Origin: an uncultured Prevotella sp.
GTDB taxonomy: Bacteria; Bacteroidota; Bacteroidia; Bacteroidales; Bacteroidaceae
NCBI GenBank assembly: GCA_905202125.1
Contig: CAJKQX010000059.1
Coordinates: 1 to 15,698 of the forward strand
DNA length: 15,698 nucleotides
Reading direction: 5' to 3'
The position numbers and the translations under genes were made by a program. Position 1 is the stretch's first letter; every line of letters starts with the position of its first letter. The notes beneath the pieces are model-generated. The model was given only the letters and a program-made list of their open reading frames with translations. It had not been told where the DNA came from and made no database searches. Shown here piece by piece: positions 1 to 7,008 of the stretch.

Positions 1-1
1 C

Positions 2-1201
2 ATTGTAGGTAAAGCCAATGCGGATGCACAAGCTCGTAAGATCACTACGACATTCAACGACTATTTCACTAGTCACCCGCTCAACAAGAAGATGTCACTC
101 AAGTTTGACGCAAAATGGCTTGATGTCGTTGAACCGGGTAAACCGGTAACCGTTAACTTTAACGGTACAGTTAAGACCTTTGAAATTGGTGAGGAAGGAC
201 CACTTCCAACAGACGAGCTCTTGTCTAAGTGGGGTAGTCAAAATAAAGACAATCCACAAGTTATCAACTGGACATTGCGTCTGAACACAGCTCGTCAGGT
301 CTTGAACTATGCAAAATTGCAAGATACATGGTCAGATAATCAAGAGTTCGTAGATGGCTCACAGAATATCTATTTTGTTGAAGACCCTGTTAAGTGGACT
401 GGTATCGACTACTCAGCCAAGGATTATCTCGAAAGCTGGAATGTTAGAGCAGACGGCTTTGATGCGAAATTCAAAGAGTTTAACCGCATTATGTACATCG
501 ATTACCAAACTCGCTTGAAATCAGCGGTTAAAGATTCAACCAACCCAACGAACAAGGCTACGCTGGTAGCGGTAGATGCTGGGGCTATCTCAATATCTAA
601 AGTCCAACTAGTAGGCGGACGTGGTGATGCTAGCGGTGAAAACAAGCCCGAACCAACGTTTGAAATCCCACACGATGCACCTAAAGTTGACATCCCAGAA
701 TTTGAGGGTGGCATCCCCGGAATTCCAGAGGTACGAGAATTGCCAGAGTACACTGAGCCAATCGGAACAGTTCCAAACGAAGCCCCGGTTTACGACAAGC
801 CAGAATTCCAAGGAGGTATTCCAGGCATTCCAGAAGAACGTGAACTCCCACCATTCGAAGGTGGTGTAATTCCGAATGATGCACCTATCTTGGACTTGCC
901 AGAGTTGGAAATCCCAGAGGAACCAACTAAGCCAACACCAGAAAAACCTAGCACACCAAAAAAGGTATCTAATAAGCCCGTAGACGCTCCGAAAGAAAAG
1001 TGGCACAATCCCGCCACAGTATCTTATAAGCTCGATTCTGATCCAAAAGAAGTGGCAAATACAACCGTTTACGGTGGCACACTACCCAACACTGGTGAGA
1101 AAGAGAGCATCATGTCAACACTTGGTCTCTTGGTTATCTCCGCAGGTATTACAACTTTGACATTGAGCTTTAAAAAATACAACGAAGGTGAGGAAGAATA
1201 A
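2..1201 (+). CDS. LPXTG cell-wall-anchored adhesin, C-terminal part (5' truncated by window edge)
   Basis: The frame is open to the first base of the window, so the true start lies upstream; the ATG at 92 is internal. About 399 codons are visible. The first ~200 residues resemble the Ig-like adhesion modules of Gram-positive surface proteins (an 'INWTLRLN...' strand followed by a D-W...N-Q-x-F-V-D-G-S pattern, as in collagen or fibrinogen-binding adhesins). A Pro/Glu-rich stalk follows, with repeats beginning at 674, 779 and 878. The end is a textbook sortase signal: LPNTG (1082-1096), a hydrophobic segment and a charged tail ending NEGEEE. The family is anchored to peptidoglycan by sortase A and mediates attachment; such genes often ride on streptococcal conjugative elements. 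Codon use and content do not match the Bacteroidales genes to the right. Family assignment beyond 'LPXTG adhesin' is uncertain. Confidence 0.85.
   Translation: MVGKANADAQARKITTTFNDYFTSHPLNKKMSLKFDAKWLDVVEPGKPVTVNFNGTVKTFEIGEEGPLPTDELLSKWGSQNKDNPQVINWTLRLNTARQVLNYAKLQDTWSDNQEFVDGSQNIYFVEDPVKWTGIDYSAKDYLESWNVRADGFDAKFKEFNRIMYIDYQTRLKSAVKDSTNPTNKATLVAVDAGAISISKVQLVGGRGDASGENKPEPTFEIPHDAPKVDIPEFEGGIPGIPEVRELPEYTEPIGTVPNEAPVYDKPEFQGGIPGIPEERELPPFEGGVIPNDAPILDLPELEIPEEPTKPTPEKPSTPKKVSNKPVDAPKEKWHNPATVSYKLDSDPKEVANTTVYGGTLPNTGEKESIMSTLGLLVISAGITTLTLSFKKYNEGEEE
674..976 (+). repeat. Pro/Glu-rich wall-spanning repeats inside the adhesin
   Basis: Three successive units begin with (D/E)AP at 674, 779 and 878, spaced 105 and 99 nt (35 and 33 codons). 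The first two share the block P-E-F-x-G-G-I-P-G-I-P-E followed by R-E-L-P; the third degenerates into P-E-x-P-x-x-P-T-K-P spacer before the sortase signal. Such extended Pro-rich stalks project the adhesive head beyond the peptidoglycan. In-frame repeats of this kind vary in copy number by recombination and can collapse in short-read assembly. Confidence 0.7.
1185..1196 (+). promoter_or_regulatory. Shine-Dalgarno-like site for the ORF at 1204
   Basis: The purine-rich stretch AAGGTGAGGAAG ends 7-10 nt before the ATG at 1204 and fits the anti-Shine-Dalgarno of Firmicutes. The Bacteroidales genes elsewhere in the window have AT-rich leaders with no such site. This supports the view that DNA up to about 1204 is of Gram-positive origin and that translation of a downstream gene began here. 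Confidence 0.5.
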
Positions 1202-1203
1202 TC

Positions 1204-1242
1204 ATGAAAGAAAACAACAAACACATCGTATTTTACATATAA
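1204..1242 (+). pseudogene. start of a truncated downstream gene at the foreign/native junction
   Basis: An ATG two bases after the adhesin stop codon opens a 12-codon frame (MKENNKHIVFYI, then TAA). The spacing and preceding Shine-Dalgarno-like site are those of the next cistron in a Gram-positive operon, but the frame ends at once and the sequence turns AT-rich and noncoding. I infer that this is the 5' end of a real gene cut by the junction, with the last few codons possibly coming from the other side. It could also be a chance ORF. Confidence 0.35.
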
Positions 1243-1482
1243 TCAATTTGTTAACGTAAGTATGGTGTGGATTTATGATTATTTGGAAATAATATGAAGA
1301 ATGCTTTTTTTATGAAGGATTAATCATACAATACAGAGGGTGCGGATGAGACGACTATTATTTAACACTTTTATGTTAAATATTTCTTCAGGATTTTTTT
1401 CACTTTTAGAAAAATGTACGGCCGAAAAATCGGAAAAATGTCCTCTTGAGATAGAAAAAATGCTCCGTTTTTGCCATTTTTG

Positions 1483-1592
1483 TCCTTTCGATTTCCCAAA
1501 GTAGTCCTTTTAGGGTGTGAAAGGAACCCTTTCAGGGTGTGAAAGGGGCCCTTTTGGATGCCAAGTTGGGCTCTTTTTTGAGCAATATACAA
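1483..1592. repeat. degenerate tandem array with 22-nt period (array A)
   Basis: Units start with CCTTT near 1484, 1506, 1528 and 1550, with a degraded one near 1572: a strict 22-nt spacing. AGGGTGTGAAAGG is repeated exactly at 1512-1524 and 1534-1546. Across each unit boundary lies a small inverted repeat: GAAAGG-AAC-CCTTTC (1519-1533), GAAAGG-GGC-CCTTTT (1541-1554) and a weaker AAAGT-AGT-CCTTT (1498-1510). There are no unique spacers, so it is not a CRISPR array. It is noncoding and of unknown role. Confidence 0.7.
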
Positions 1593-1640
1593 TGATTTTC
1601 CAACAATTTCGAGGCCTTTGGAAAATCTAAAATTGTGTAT

Positions 1641-1738
1641 TTCGCCGATATTCAGTTGGTTATCTGAAACTACTCATTTTTGCCGTATTTCGACCGAGCG
1701 ACTGTCTCACTCAGAAAAACGCGAAAATCAGGGGCGAA
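1641..1738. other. possible folded element upstream of ppdK
   Basis: TTCGCC (1641-1646) is complementary to GGCGAA (1733-1738), enclosing about 86 nt that contain a TTCAG/CTGAA hairpin (1651-1655 with 1664-1668). The region is more GC-rich than its flanks. It lies upstream of the ppdK promoter proposed here, so it would not be in that transcript. It could be a small RNA, a repeat-family member or chance pairing; support is weak. Confidence 0.2.
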
Positions 1739-1970
1739 TTTTAACATTTGGCTCGATTGTAGTTGCGTATTCTTAATTATCTCTTCCGTCGTGGATGTTA
1801 TCAAGAAGAGTTTGTTTGATATTATGAATACTCTTTATTAATCCGGGAAAAACATGTTTTTTTAATCGACGGACCGATTTCAATAGATAATTTCCATTTT
1901 GTCTTTTCCATTAATAGAGATTTAATTCGATAATAATGCAAACTCGACATTACATTTTCTTCTAAAAAAA

Positions 1971-2002
1971 TTTGCGATATTTATAATAATAAATTATTTT
2001 TG
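1971..2002 (+). promoter_or_regulatory. Bacteroidetes-type promoter of ppdK
   Basis: A -33 element TTTG (1971-1974) is followed after exactly 20 nt by a -7 element TATTTTTG (1995-2002), a perfect match to TAnnTTTG of the primary sigma factor of this phylum. Transcription would start near 2009, giving a leader of about 100 nt before the ATG at 2109. The same geometry and -7 sequence are found before dnaN. Confidence 0.7.
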
Positions 2003-2108
2003 CAAAAAATACGTATATAGTTGTCGTTTTGCTTGAAAGGCGTTGAAAACCATGCGTATTTTACCTAAAGAAAATAATATATAAGAATAAAAATACATCT
2101 AATTAACT

Positions 2109-4829
2109 ATGAGCGAAAAAAGAGTTTATATTTTCGGAAATGGAAAAGCCGAAGGAAAAGCGGATATGAGAAATCTGCTCGGTGGCAAGGGTGCCAATTT
2201 GGCTGAAATGAACCTTATCGGTGTTCCTGTTCCTCCGGGATTCACTATTACTACCGATGTTTGCAACGAGTACTTTGAGAAAGGTAAAGACACTGTCGTA
2301 GAATTGCTGAAAGACGATGTTGAGAAATCAGTAAAGCATATCGAAAACTTGATGAACTGCAAGTTTGGCGATGTTGCCAATCCCTTGCTCGTATCGGTAC
2401 GTTCAGGTGCACGTGCATCAATGCCTGGTATGATGGACACTATCCTGAATCTCGGTCTGAACGACGATGTTGTAGAAGGTCTTGCAAAGAAAACAGGCAA
2501 TGAGCGTTTTGCTTACGACAGCTATCGTCGTTTCGTACAAATGTATGGTGACGTGGTAATGGGTATGAAACCTGTGAACAAAGAGGATATCGACCCCTTT
2601 GAGGCCATCATTCAGAAGGTAAAGGCTCAGCGTGGCATCTCGCTTGACAATGAGATGACCGTTGACGAACTCAAACAGCTCGTAGAATTGTTCAAGGCCG
2701 CCATCAAGGAACAGACGGGTATGGATTTCCCGACCGATCCTATGGAGCAGCTCTGGGGCGCTATCTGCGCTGTGTTCGACAGCTGGATGAACGAACGCGC
2801 CATCCTCTATCGCAAGATGGAAGGCATTCCCGCAGAGTGGGGTACAGCTGTCAACGTGATGGCAATGGTATTCGGTAACATGGGCGAGACTTCAGCTACC
2901 GGTGTTTGCTTCAGCCGTGATGCTGCTACCGGAGAGAATCTCTTCAATGGTGAGTATCTCGTGAACGCACAGGGCGAGGACGTGGTTGCCGGTATCCGTA
3001 CTCCTCAGCAGATCACAATCGAAGGTTCACGCCGCTGGGCAGCATTGCAGGGTATCTCAGAGGAAGAACGTGCAGCCAACTATCCTTCAATGGAAGAGGC
3101 TATGCCAGAGATTTATAAAGAACTCGATGCACTGCAGAATAAGTTGGAAGAGCACTATCACGACATGCAGGATATGGAATTCACCGTACAGGAAGGCAAA
3201 CTATGGTTCTTGCAGACACGTAACGGTAAACGTACAGGTACGGCAATGGTGAAAATCGCAATGGACCTCGTACGCGAGGGCATGATTGATGAGAAGACCG
3301 CTCTTATGCGTTGCGAACCGCAGAAACTCGATGAACTCCTGCATCCGGTATTCGATAAAGATGCTCTCAAAAGAGCAAAAGCCATCACTCAGGGACTTCC
3401 CGCTTCTCCTGGTGCTGCTTGCGGACAGATAGTATTCCACGCCGATGATGCTCAGAAATGGCGCGAAGACGGTCATCGTGTAGTTATGGTTCGTATTGAG
3501 ACATCGCCCGAGGATCTCGCCGGAATGTCCGCCGCAGAGGGTATACTTACCGCTCGTGGTGGTATGACTTCTCATGCAGCCGTTGTAGCTCGTGGTATGG
3601 GTAAATGCTGCGTATCAGGTGCCGGTGCAATCAATGTGAACTATAAGAACAAGACAGTTGAGATTGAAGGCGTAGTATATAAAGAAGGTGACTACATCTC
3701 TCTCAACGGTTCGACAGGACAAGTATATGCAGGCGAGATTCCTACTAAGGCAGCCGAGCTCTCAGGCGATTTCAAAGTCCTGATGGATCTCTGTGATAAG
3801 TACACCAAACTGCAAGTACGTACTAATGCCGATACACCTCACGACGCTCAGGTAGCACGTGCATTTGGCGCCAAAGGTATCGGTCTGACACGTACCGAGC
3901 ACATGTTCTTCGAAGATCAGAAGATCGTGGCTATGCGCGAGATGATTCTTGCTGATTCTGTTGAAGGTCGTGAGAAAGCACTTGCCAAACTCCTGCCGTA
4001 TCAGAAGGCCGATTTCAAGGGCATCTTGGAGGCAATGGACGGCTGTCCTGTAAATATCCGTCTGCTCGATCCGCCTCTCCATGAGTTCGTTCCCCACGAT
4101 CTGAAAGGTCAGCAGACAATGGCCGAAGAGATGGGCGTTAGTGTAGATGAGATTAAGAAGCGTGTTGCCAGTCTCGCTGAAAACAATCCTATGTTGGGTC
4201 ATCGTGGTTGTCGTCTCGGTATCACATTCCCTGAGATTACCGCTATGCAGACACGTGCAATACTCAGTGCTGCTTGCGAACTGAAGAAGGAAGGCAAAGA
4301 TCCGAAACCGGAGATCATGGTTCCGCTGATTGGTATCCTTTACGAATTCAAACAGCAGAAAGATGTCATACAGAAAACAGCCAAAGAGGTGTTTGCCGAG
4401 GAAGGTGTTGAGGTAGAATTCGAAATCGGAACAATGATTGAGATTCCACGTGCTGCCCTTACAGCCGACAAGATTGCTTCTGAGGCAGAGTATTTCTCAT
4501 TCGGAACCAATGACCTCACACAGATGACATTCGGATACTCTCGTGACGATATCGCCAGCTTCCTGCCGGTATATCTTGACAAGAAGATCTTGAGCGTTGA
4601 CCCGTTCCAGGTGCTCGACCAGAATGGCGTTGGTCAGCTCATCGAAATGGCTGTTCAGAAAGGTCGCGCCGTTCGTCCGGGAATGCGTACAGGTATCTGT
4701 GGCGAGCACGGAGGTGAGCCATCTTCTGTTAAGTTCTGCGCTAAAGTCGGCATGAACTACGCATCTTGCTCTCCATTCCGCGTTCCAATCGCACGTTTGG
4801 CTGCGGCGCAGGCTGCCATCGAGGAATAA
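2109..4829 (+). CDS. ppdK: pyruvate, phosphate dikinase
   Basis: The 906-residue product reversibly converts pyruvate, ATP and phosphate to phosphoenolpyruvate, AMP and pyrophosphate in the cytoplasm, linking glycolysis and gluconeogenesis in anaerobes. All three domains are intact: an N-terminal ATP-binding domain with GGKGANLAEM near residue 26; the swivelling phosphohistidine domain with TSHAAVVARGMG, catalytic His489; and the C-terminal PEP/pyruvate barrel with GICGEHGGEP, catalytic Cys864. These match His455 and Cys831 of the 874-residue Clostridium symbiosum enzyme with an offset of about 33, so the extra length lies N-terminal to the histidine. The ATG at 2109 begins the standard MSEKRVYIFG... 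N-terminus and has no Shine-Dalgarno site. The gene stands alone, between its own promoter and a strong terminator. Confidence 0.97.
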   Translation: MSEKRVYIFGNGKAEGKADMRNLLGGKGANLAEMNLIGVPVPPGFTITTDVCNEYFEKGKDTVVELLKDDVEKSVKHIENLMNCKFGDVANPLLVSVRSGARASMPGMMDTILNLGLNDDVVEGLAKKTGNERFAYDSYRRFVQMYGDVVMGMKPVNKEDIDPFEAIIQKVKAQRGISLDNEMTVDELKQLVELFKAAIKEQTGMDFPTDPMEQLWGAICAVFDSWMNERAILYRKMEGIPAEWGTAVNVMAMVFGNMGETSATGVCFSRDAATGENLFNGEYLVNAQGEDVVAGIRTPQQITIEGSRRWAALQGISEEERAANYPSMEEAMPEIYKELDALQNKLEEHYHDMQDMEFTVQEGKLWFLQTRNGKRTGTAMVKIAMDLVREGMIDEKTALMRCEPQKLDELLHPVFDKDALKRAKAITQGLPASPGAACGQIVFHADDAQKWREDGHRVVMVRIETSPEDLAGMSAAEGILTARGGMTSHAAVVARGMGKCCVSGAGAINVNYKNKTVEIEGVVYKEGDYISLNGSTGQVYAGEIPTKAAELSGDFKVLMDLCDKYTKLQVRTNADTPHDAQVARAFGAKGIGLTRTEHMFFEDQKIVAMREMILADSVEGREKALAKLLPYQKADFKGILEAMDGCPVNIRLLDPPLHEFVPHDLKGQQTMAEEMGVSVDEIKKRVASLAENNPMLGHRGCRLGITFPEITAMQTRAILSAACELKKEGKDPKPEIMVPLIGILYEFKQQKDVIQKTAKEVFAEEGVEVEFEIGTMIEIPRAALTADKIASEAEYFSFGTNDLTQMTFGYSRDDIASFLPVYLDKKILSVDPFQVLDQNGVGQLIEMAVQKGRAVRPGMRTGICGEHGGEPSSVKFCAKVGMNYASCSPFRVPIARLAAAQAAIEE

Positions 4830-4852
4830 GCGATAGAGCCTTATAAAAAGTT

Positions 4853-4903
4853 ACTTAGGCGATAAGCCCTCTAAATCAGAGGCTTATCGCCTAAAGTATT
4901 TTT
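4853..4903 (+). terminator. intrinsic terminator of ppdK
   Basis: Arms TTAGGCGATAAGCC (4855-4868) and GGCTTATCGCCTAA (4881-4894) form a perfect 14-bp stem that can be extended inward by TCT/AGA around a bulged C. TTTTT follows at 4899-4903. It begins 24 nt after the ppdK stop codon. Confidence 0.9.
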
Positions 4904-5007
4904 AAGGGGTATGTTCATTTTCTCCCTTGTTTGTTGAGATTACAGTGCGGCACGCAAAATGAATCTAAAAACGATAAGGAATAGGTAGAATATCCAATAA
5001 AATATCG

Positions 5008-5015
5008 TACCTTTG
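5008..5015 (+). promoter_or_regulatory. candidate -7 promoter element
   Basis: TACCTTTG is a perfect TAnnTTTG match, and TTTGC at its end is typical of strong promoters in this phylum. No TTTG is found at the expected distance upstream (about 4984), so it would be a weak or activator-dependent promoter. Transcription would start near 5021, either for the short ORF at 5024 or for the AraC-family gene at 5249. Confidence 0.4.
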
Positions 5016-5023
5016 CAGGGCTT

Positions 5024-5071
5024 ATGAGAATGTCCAAAAAGAAGTGGAATATCAGAAGTAAATTGCACTGA
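5024..5071 (+). CDS. possible leaderless 15-residue basic peptide
   Basis: The ATG lies within a few bases of the predicted transcription start of the -7 element at 5008-5015 and encodes MRMSKKKWNIRSKLH, then TGA. Seven of fifteen residues are Arg or Lys. It is too short for any family assignment and could be chance. If real it might be a leader peptide for the regulator downstream. Confidence 0.15.
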   Translation: MRMSKKKWNIRSKLH

Positions 5072-5248
5072 AAAGAGAAGAAACCGCCCAAATTGGCACT
5101 CCAACCGAGTTAAGAAACAATAAAAGCGTTAAATCTTCACCCTTTAGAATGTACCGTTAAAGTTTACGATCATATTTCTGACTTATTACTTGCAAACCAT
5201 TGAGTAATAATCGGTTGTATATACATTCTTCGCAGTAAATTTAAAGCT

Positions 5249-6157
5249 ATGAGCAAGAATACATTAAAAAACATTGCGACGGTATCCGAGTATAATGAGA
5301 TGTTAGGCGTGGAGACCTTGCATCCATTGGTCAGTGTGATTGATATGTCACAGGCACGACCGATGAAGCACATGCGTCATACATTCAGTTTCTACACGGT
5401 ATTTTTGAAAGACGAGAAGAACTGTGAATTGATTTACGGCAGACAAAAATATGATTATCAGAAAGGTTCCGTTGTTTGTATCGCACCGGGCCAGGTGATA
5501 GGCGTAGAAGACACCGGCGAGGTATTCCAACCTAAGGGATGGGCTCTTTGTTTCGACCCGGAATTGATATACGGAACATCTCTCGGACGCAGTATAAAGG
5601 ATTACTCGTTTTTCTCATACGAAGTGAACGAAGCTTTGCATCTCTCCGAGAAAGAACAAATATTGTTCGTTGATTGTCTGAAGAATATACGTCAAGAGAT
5701 CGAACACACCATTGACCGTCTGAGCAAACGACTGATTGCTACCAACATCGAATTGTTGTTGAACTATTGTCTGCGCTTTTACGAAAGACAGTTTATTACC
5801 CGTGAACCCATGAATCGTGACCTCTTGATGCGCTTTGAGTCATTGATCGACAATTATATCTCTTCCGGAAAGGCCGTCAGCGAGGGATTGCCAACTGTCA
5901 AGTTTTGCGCAAGCGAACTGTGCCTGTCGCCCGGATATTTCGGTGATCTCATCAAGAAAGAAACCGGAAATTCGGCCAAATCATATATCCAACTGAAGGT
6001 GATGGATAGGGCTAAGGAGAATTTGCTCGACGGGTCCAAATCCATAAGCCAGATATCTTATGAGCTCGGGTTCCAATATCCGCAACATTTCACACGTTCG
6101 TTCAAGAAGGTAGTTGGCGTCACGCCTAATGAGTATCGTGCGCAGATGATGGTTTGA
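5249..6157 (+). CDS. AraC-family transcriptional regulator
   Basis: This 302-residue protein has an N-terminal cupin-like sensing domain (about residues 40-125) and a C-terminal AraC/XylS DNA-binding domain (about 200-300) with two helix-turn-helix motifs. The first lies near 218-238 (FCASELCLSPGYFGDLIKKE) and the second near 266-288 (ISQISYELGFQYPQHFTRSF), followed by the canonical K-x-x-G-x-T-P-x-x-Y-R ending. The middle part (about 130-185) is helical and probably mediates dimerisation. Such one-component regulators bind a small ligand and activate nearby or distant genes. The ATG at 5249 gives the usual length. Its targets cannot be read here: ppdK upstream has its own terminator and ogt downstream is convergent. 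The ligand is unknown. Confidence 0.92.
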   Translation: MSKNTLKNIATVSEYNEMLGVETLHPLVSVIDMSQARPMKHMRHTFSFYTVFLKDEKNCELIYGRQKYDYQKGSVVCIAPGQVIGVEDTGEVFQPKGWALCFDPELIYGTSLGRSIKDYSFFSYEVNEALHLSEKEQILFVDCLKNIRQEIEHTIDRLSKRLIATNIELLLNYCLRFYERQFITREPMNRDLLMRFESLIDNYISSGKAVSEGLPTVKFCASELCLSPGYFGDLIKKETGNSAKSYIQLKVMDRAKENLLDGSKSISQISYELGFQYPQHFTRSFKKVVGVTPNEYRAQMMV

Positions 6158-6230
6158 GCAAATCGACTATACAATTGGGAATCAGGCGAATAGCAATAAT
6201 AGGCGAAAGTATAGATTCACAGCGTTTTAT

Positions 6231-6318
6231 AAACCGGTTGTTTTTGAGTGAAAAACCAGTGGTTTTTGGATAGGAAATCAGTGGATTCTTGATTAGAAAC
6301 CAGTGGATTATTTTTACT
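6231..6318. repeat. tandem array with exact 22-nt period (array B)
   Basis: Four imperfect units begin at 6231, 6253, 6275 and 6297, each exactly 22 nt. Each starts with a small inverted repeat: AAACC-GGT-TGTTT, AAACC-AGT-GGTTT, AAATC-AGT-GGATT and AAACC-AGT-GGATT. The second is the best palindrome, AAAAACC/GGTTTTT around AGT (6251-6267). The array lies between the 3' ends of the convergent AraC-family gene and ogt, so it is unlikely to be a promoter operator. The T-tracts after the arms could give weak termination in either direction. Function unknown. Confidence 0.8.
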
Positions 6319-6374
6319 GTGCATTAGTTAATGAAATTAAGTATCCCGAGATGGGCGTGTAAAATACATATTTT

Positions 6375-6911
6375 TTACTTATCAATAGTGATGCCCTCCA
6401 GGCGCAGCAGCCTACGCTTTGTCTCCACGCCGCCACCATATCCCGTGAGCGTATTATTACTGCCGATGACGCGATGGCATGGTGCGAATATGGAGATGGC
6501 GTTGGATGCGTTGGCGTTGGCAACGGCTCTCACGGCGCGGGGCTTGCCTGTGCGTTCAGCCATCTCGCTGTATGATATGGTCTTTCCGTATGGAATATCC
6601 AGCAAATATCGCCACACCAATTTCTGAAAATCAGTACCCGCAAATAGCAATGGGATGTCGAAGGCTGTGCGTTCACCTGCAAAATATTCGTCAAGTTGAT
6701 GTATGGCGCTATCTATTGTAGCCGATTCTCCAAAGACAAAATTCGCATTTAGAAGCCGTTTTAAACGCGAGTTTATGTGATTGCTATGTCCTTCTATTTG
6801 CCAGTCGCATAGACAAAGCGCGTTGTCATACGCCCCGATCATCAACATCCCGCACGGCGATTCGTACAAATGTGTCACTATCTTGTTTTTCCCCATATTT
6901 TGATTATTCAT
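6375..6911 (-). CDS. ogt: methylated-DNA--protein-cysteine methyltransferase (O6-alkylguanine repair)
   Basis: This 178-residue suicide enzyme removes alkyl groups from O6-alkylguanine (and O4-alkylthymine) by transferring them to its own cysteine. The active-site motif PCHRVIG carries the acceptor Cys145. Just before it are the DNA-binding helix-turn-helix (TISYSEMAERTGKPRAVRAV, about residues 111-130), with Arg128 as the base-flipping finger, and the hinge Asn137. LTGYGGGVETKRRLLRLEG (about 155-173) is the standard C-terminal block. The length fits single-domain Ogt/MGMT; there is no Ada-type regulatory domain. ATG at 6911 is chosen because the promoter ends just upstream; a second Met at residue 6 is possible. 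It is convergent with the AraC-family gene and expressed from its own promoter. Confidence 0.95.
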   Translation of the reverse strand: MNNQNMGKNKIVTHLYESPCGMLMIGAYDNALCLCDWQIEGHSNHINSRLKRLLNANFVFGESATIDSAIHQLDEYFAGERTAFDIPLLFAGTDFQKLVWRYLLDIPYGKTISYSEMAERTGKPRAVRAVANANASNAISIFAPCHRVIGSNNTLTGYGGGVETKRRLLRLEGITIDK

Positions 6912-6932
6912 AAAACATCGTCTTGTCTATCG

Positions 6933-6966
6933 CAAAATTATATAAAATCTTCGGATTTACCACAAT
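6933..6966 (-). promoter_or_regulatory. Bacteroidetes-type promoter of ogt
   Basis: On the minus strand TAATTTTG (6940 to 6933) is a perfect -7 match to TAnnTTTG. A weaker -33 (ATTG, 6966 to 6963) lies 22 nt upstream. Transcription would begin near 6926, giving a very short leader before the ATG at 6911. Confidence 0.5.
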
Positions 6967-7008
6967 GTAAATGCATGGATACTCTGAATATATGTATTTT
7001 TTAATTGC

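Larger units (their letters stand above)
1243..1970. other. AT-rich intergenic region holding the probable cross-phylum junction
   Basis: No coding region of convincing length or composition is seen in the 866 bases between 1243 and the ppdK start. The stretch holds a near-palindrome with 7-nt arms ATTATTT and AAATAAT (1278-1293), three spaced copies of GAAAAATGt/c (about 1409, 1433, 1454), the 22-nt-period array at 1483-1592 and the possible fold at 1641-1738. The left part may still be Gram-positive DNA; the right part, from about 1400, behaves like Bacteroidales intergenic DNA. The exact join cannot be placed from sequence alone. Confidence 0.5.
4904..5248. other. intergenic region upstream of the AraC-family gene
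   Basis: No gene of usual size is seen in these 345 bases. They contain an isolated -7 promoter element (5008-5015), a 15-codon ORF just behind it (5024-5071) and a long AT-rich leader to the regulator at 5249. No tRNA or clear riboswitch fold was recognised. If the -7 element serves the regulator, the leader is about 230 nt, unusually long. Confidence 0.5.

Noticed and set aside
608..1006. 132-codon minus-strand ORF opposite the adhesin stalk
   Set aside because: Trp/Phe-rich translation arises from the reverse of Pro/Glu codons in the repeats.
1371..1592. 73-codon minus-strand ORF across array A
   Set aside because: Its repeats (QKGPFHTLKG / FLSHPKRTT) only reflect the 22-nt DNA repeats, the spacing is not a multiple of three, and no promoter or family match supports it.
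1999..2023. Alternative ppdK promoter TTTG (1999-2002) with TATAGTTG (2016-2023)
   Set aside because: The spacer is only 13 nt and the -7 has a mismatch; TTTG 1971-1974 with TATTTTTG 1995-2002 fits perfectly with a 20-nt spacer.
3762..4202. 146-codon minus-strand ORF inside ppdK
   Set aside because: Shadow of a strongly conserved enzyme frame; no family resemblance.
1483..6318. CRISPR arrays at the two tandem repeat regions
   Set aside because: Units are directly adjacent with no unique spacers, are only 22 nt long, and no cas gene is present.
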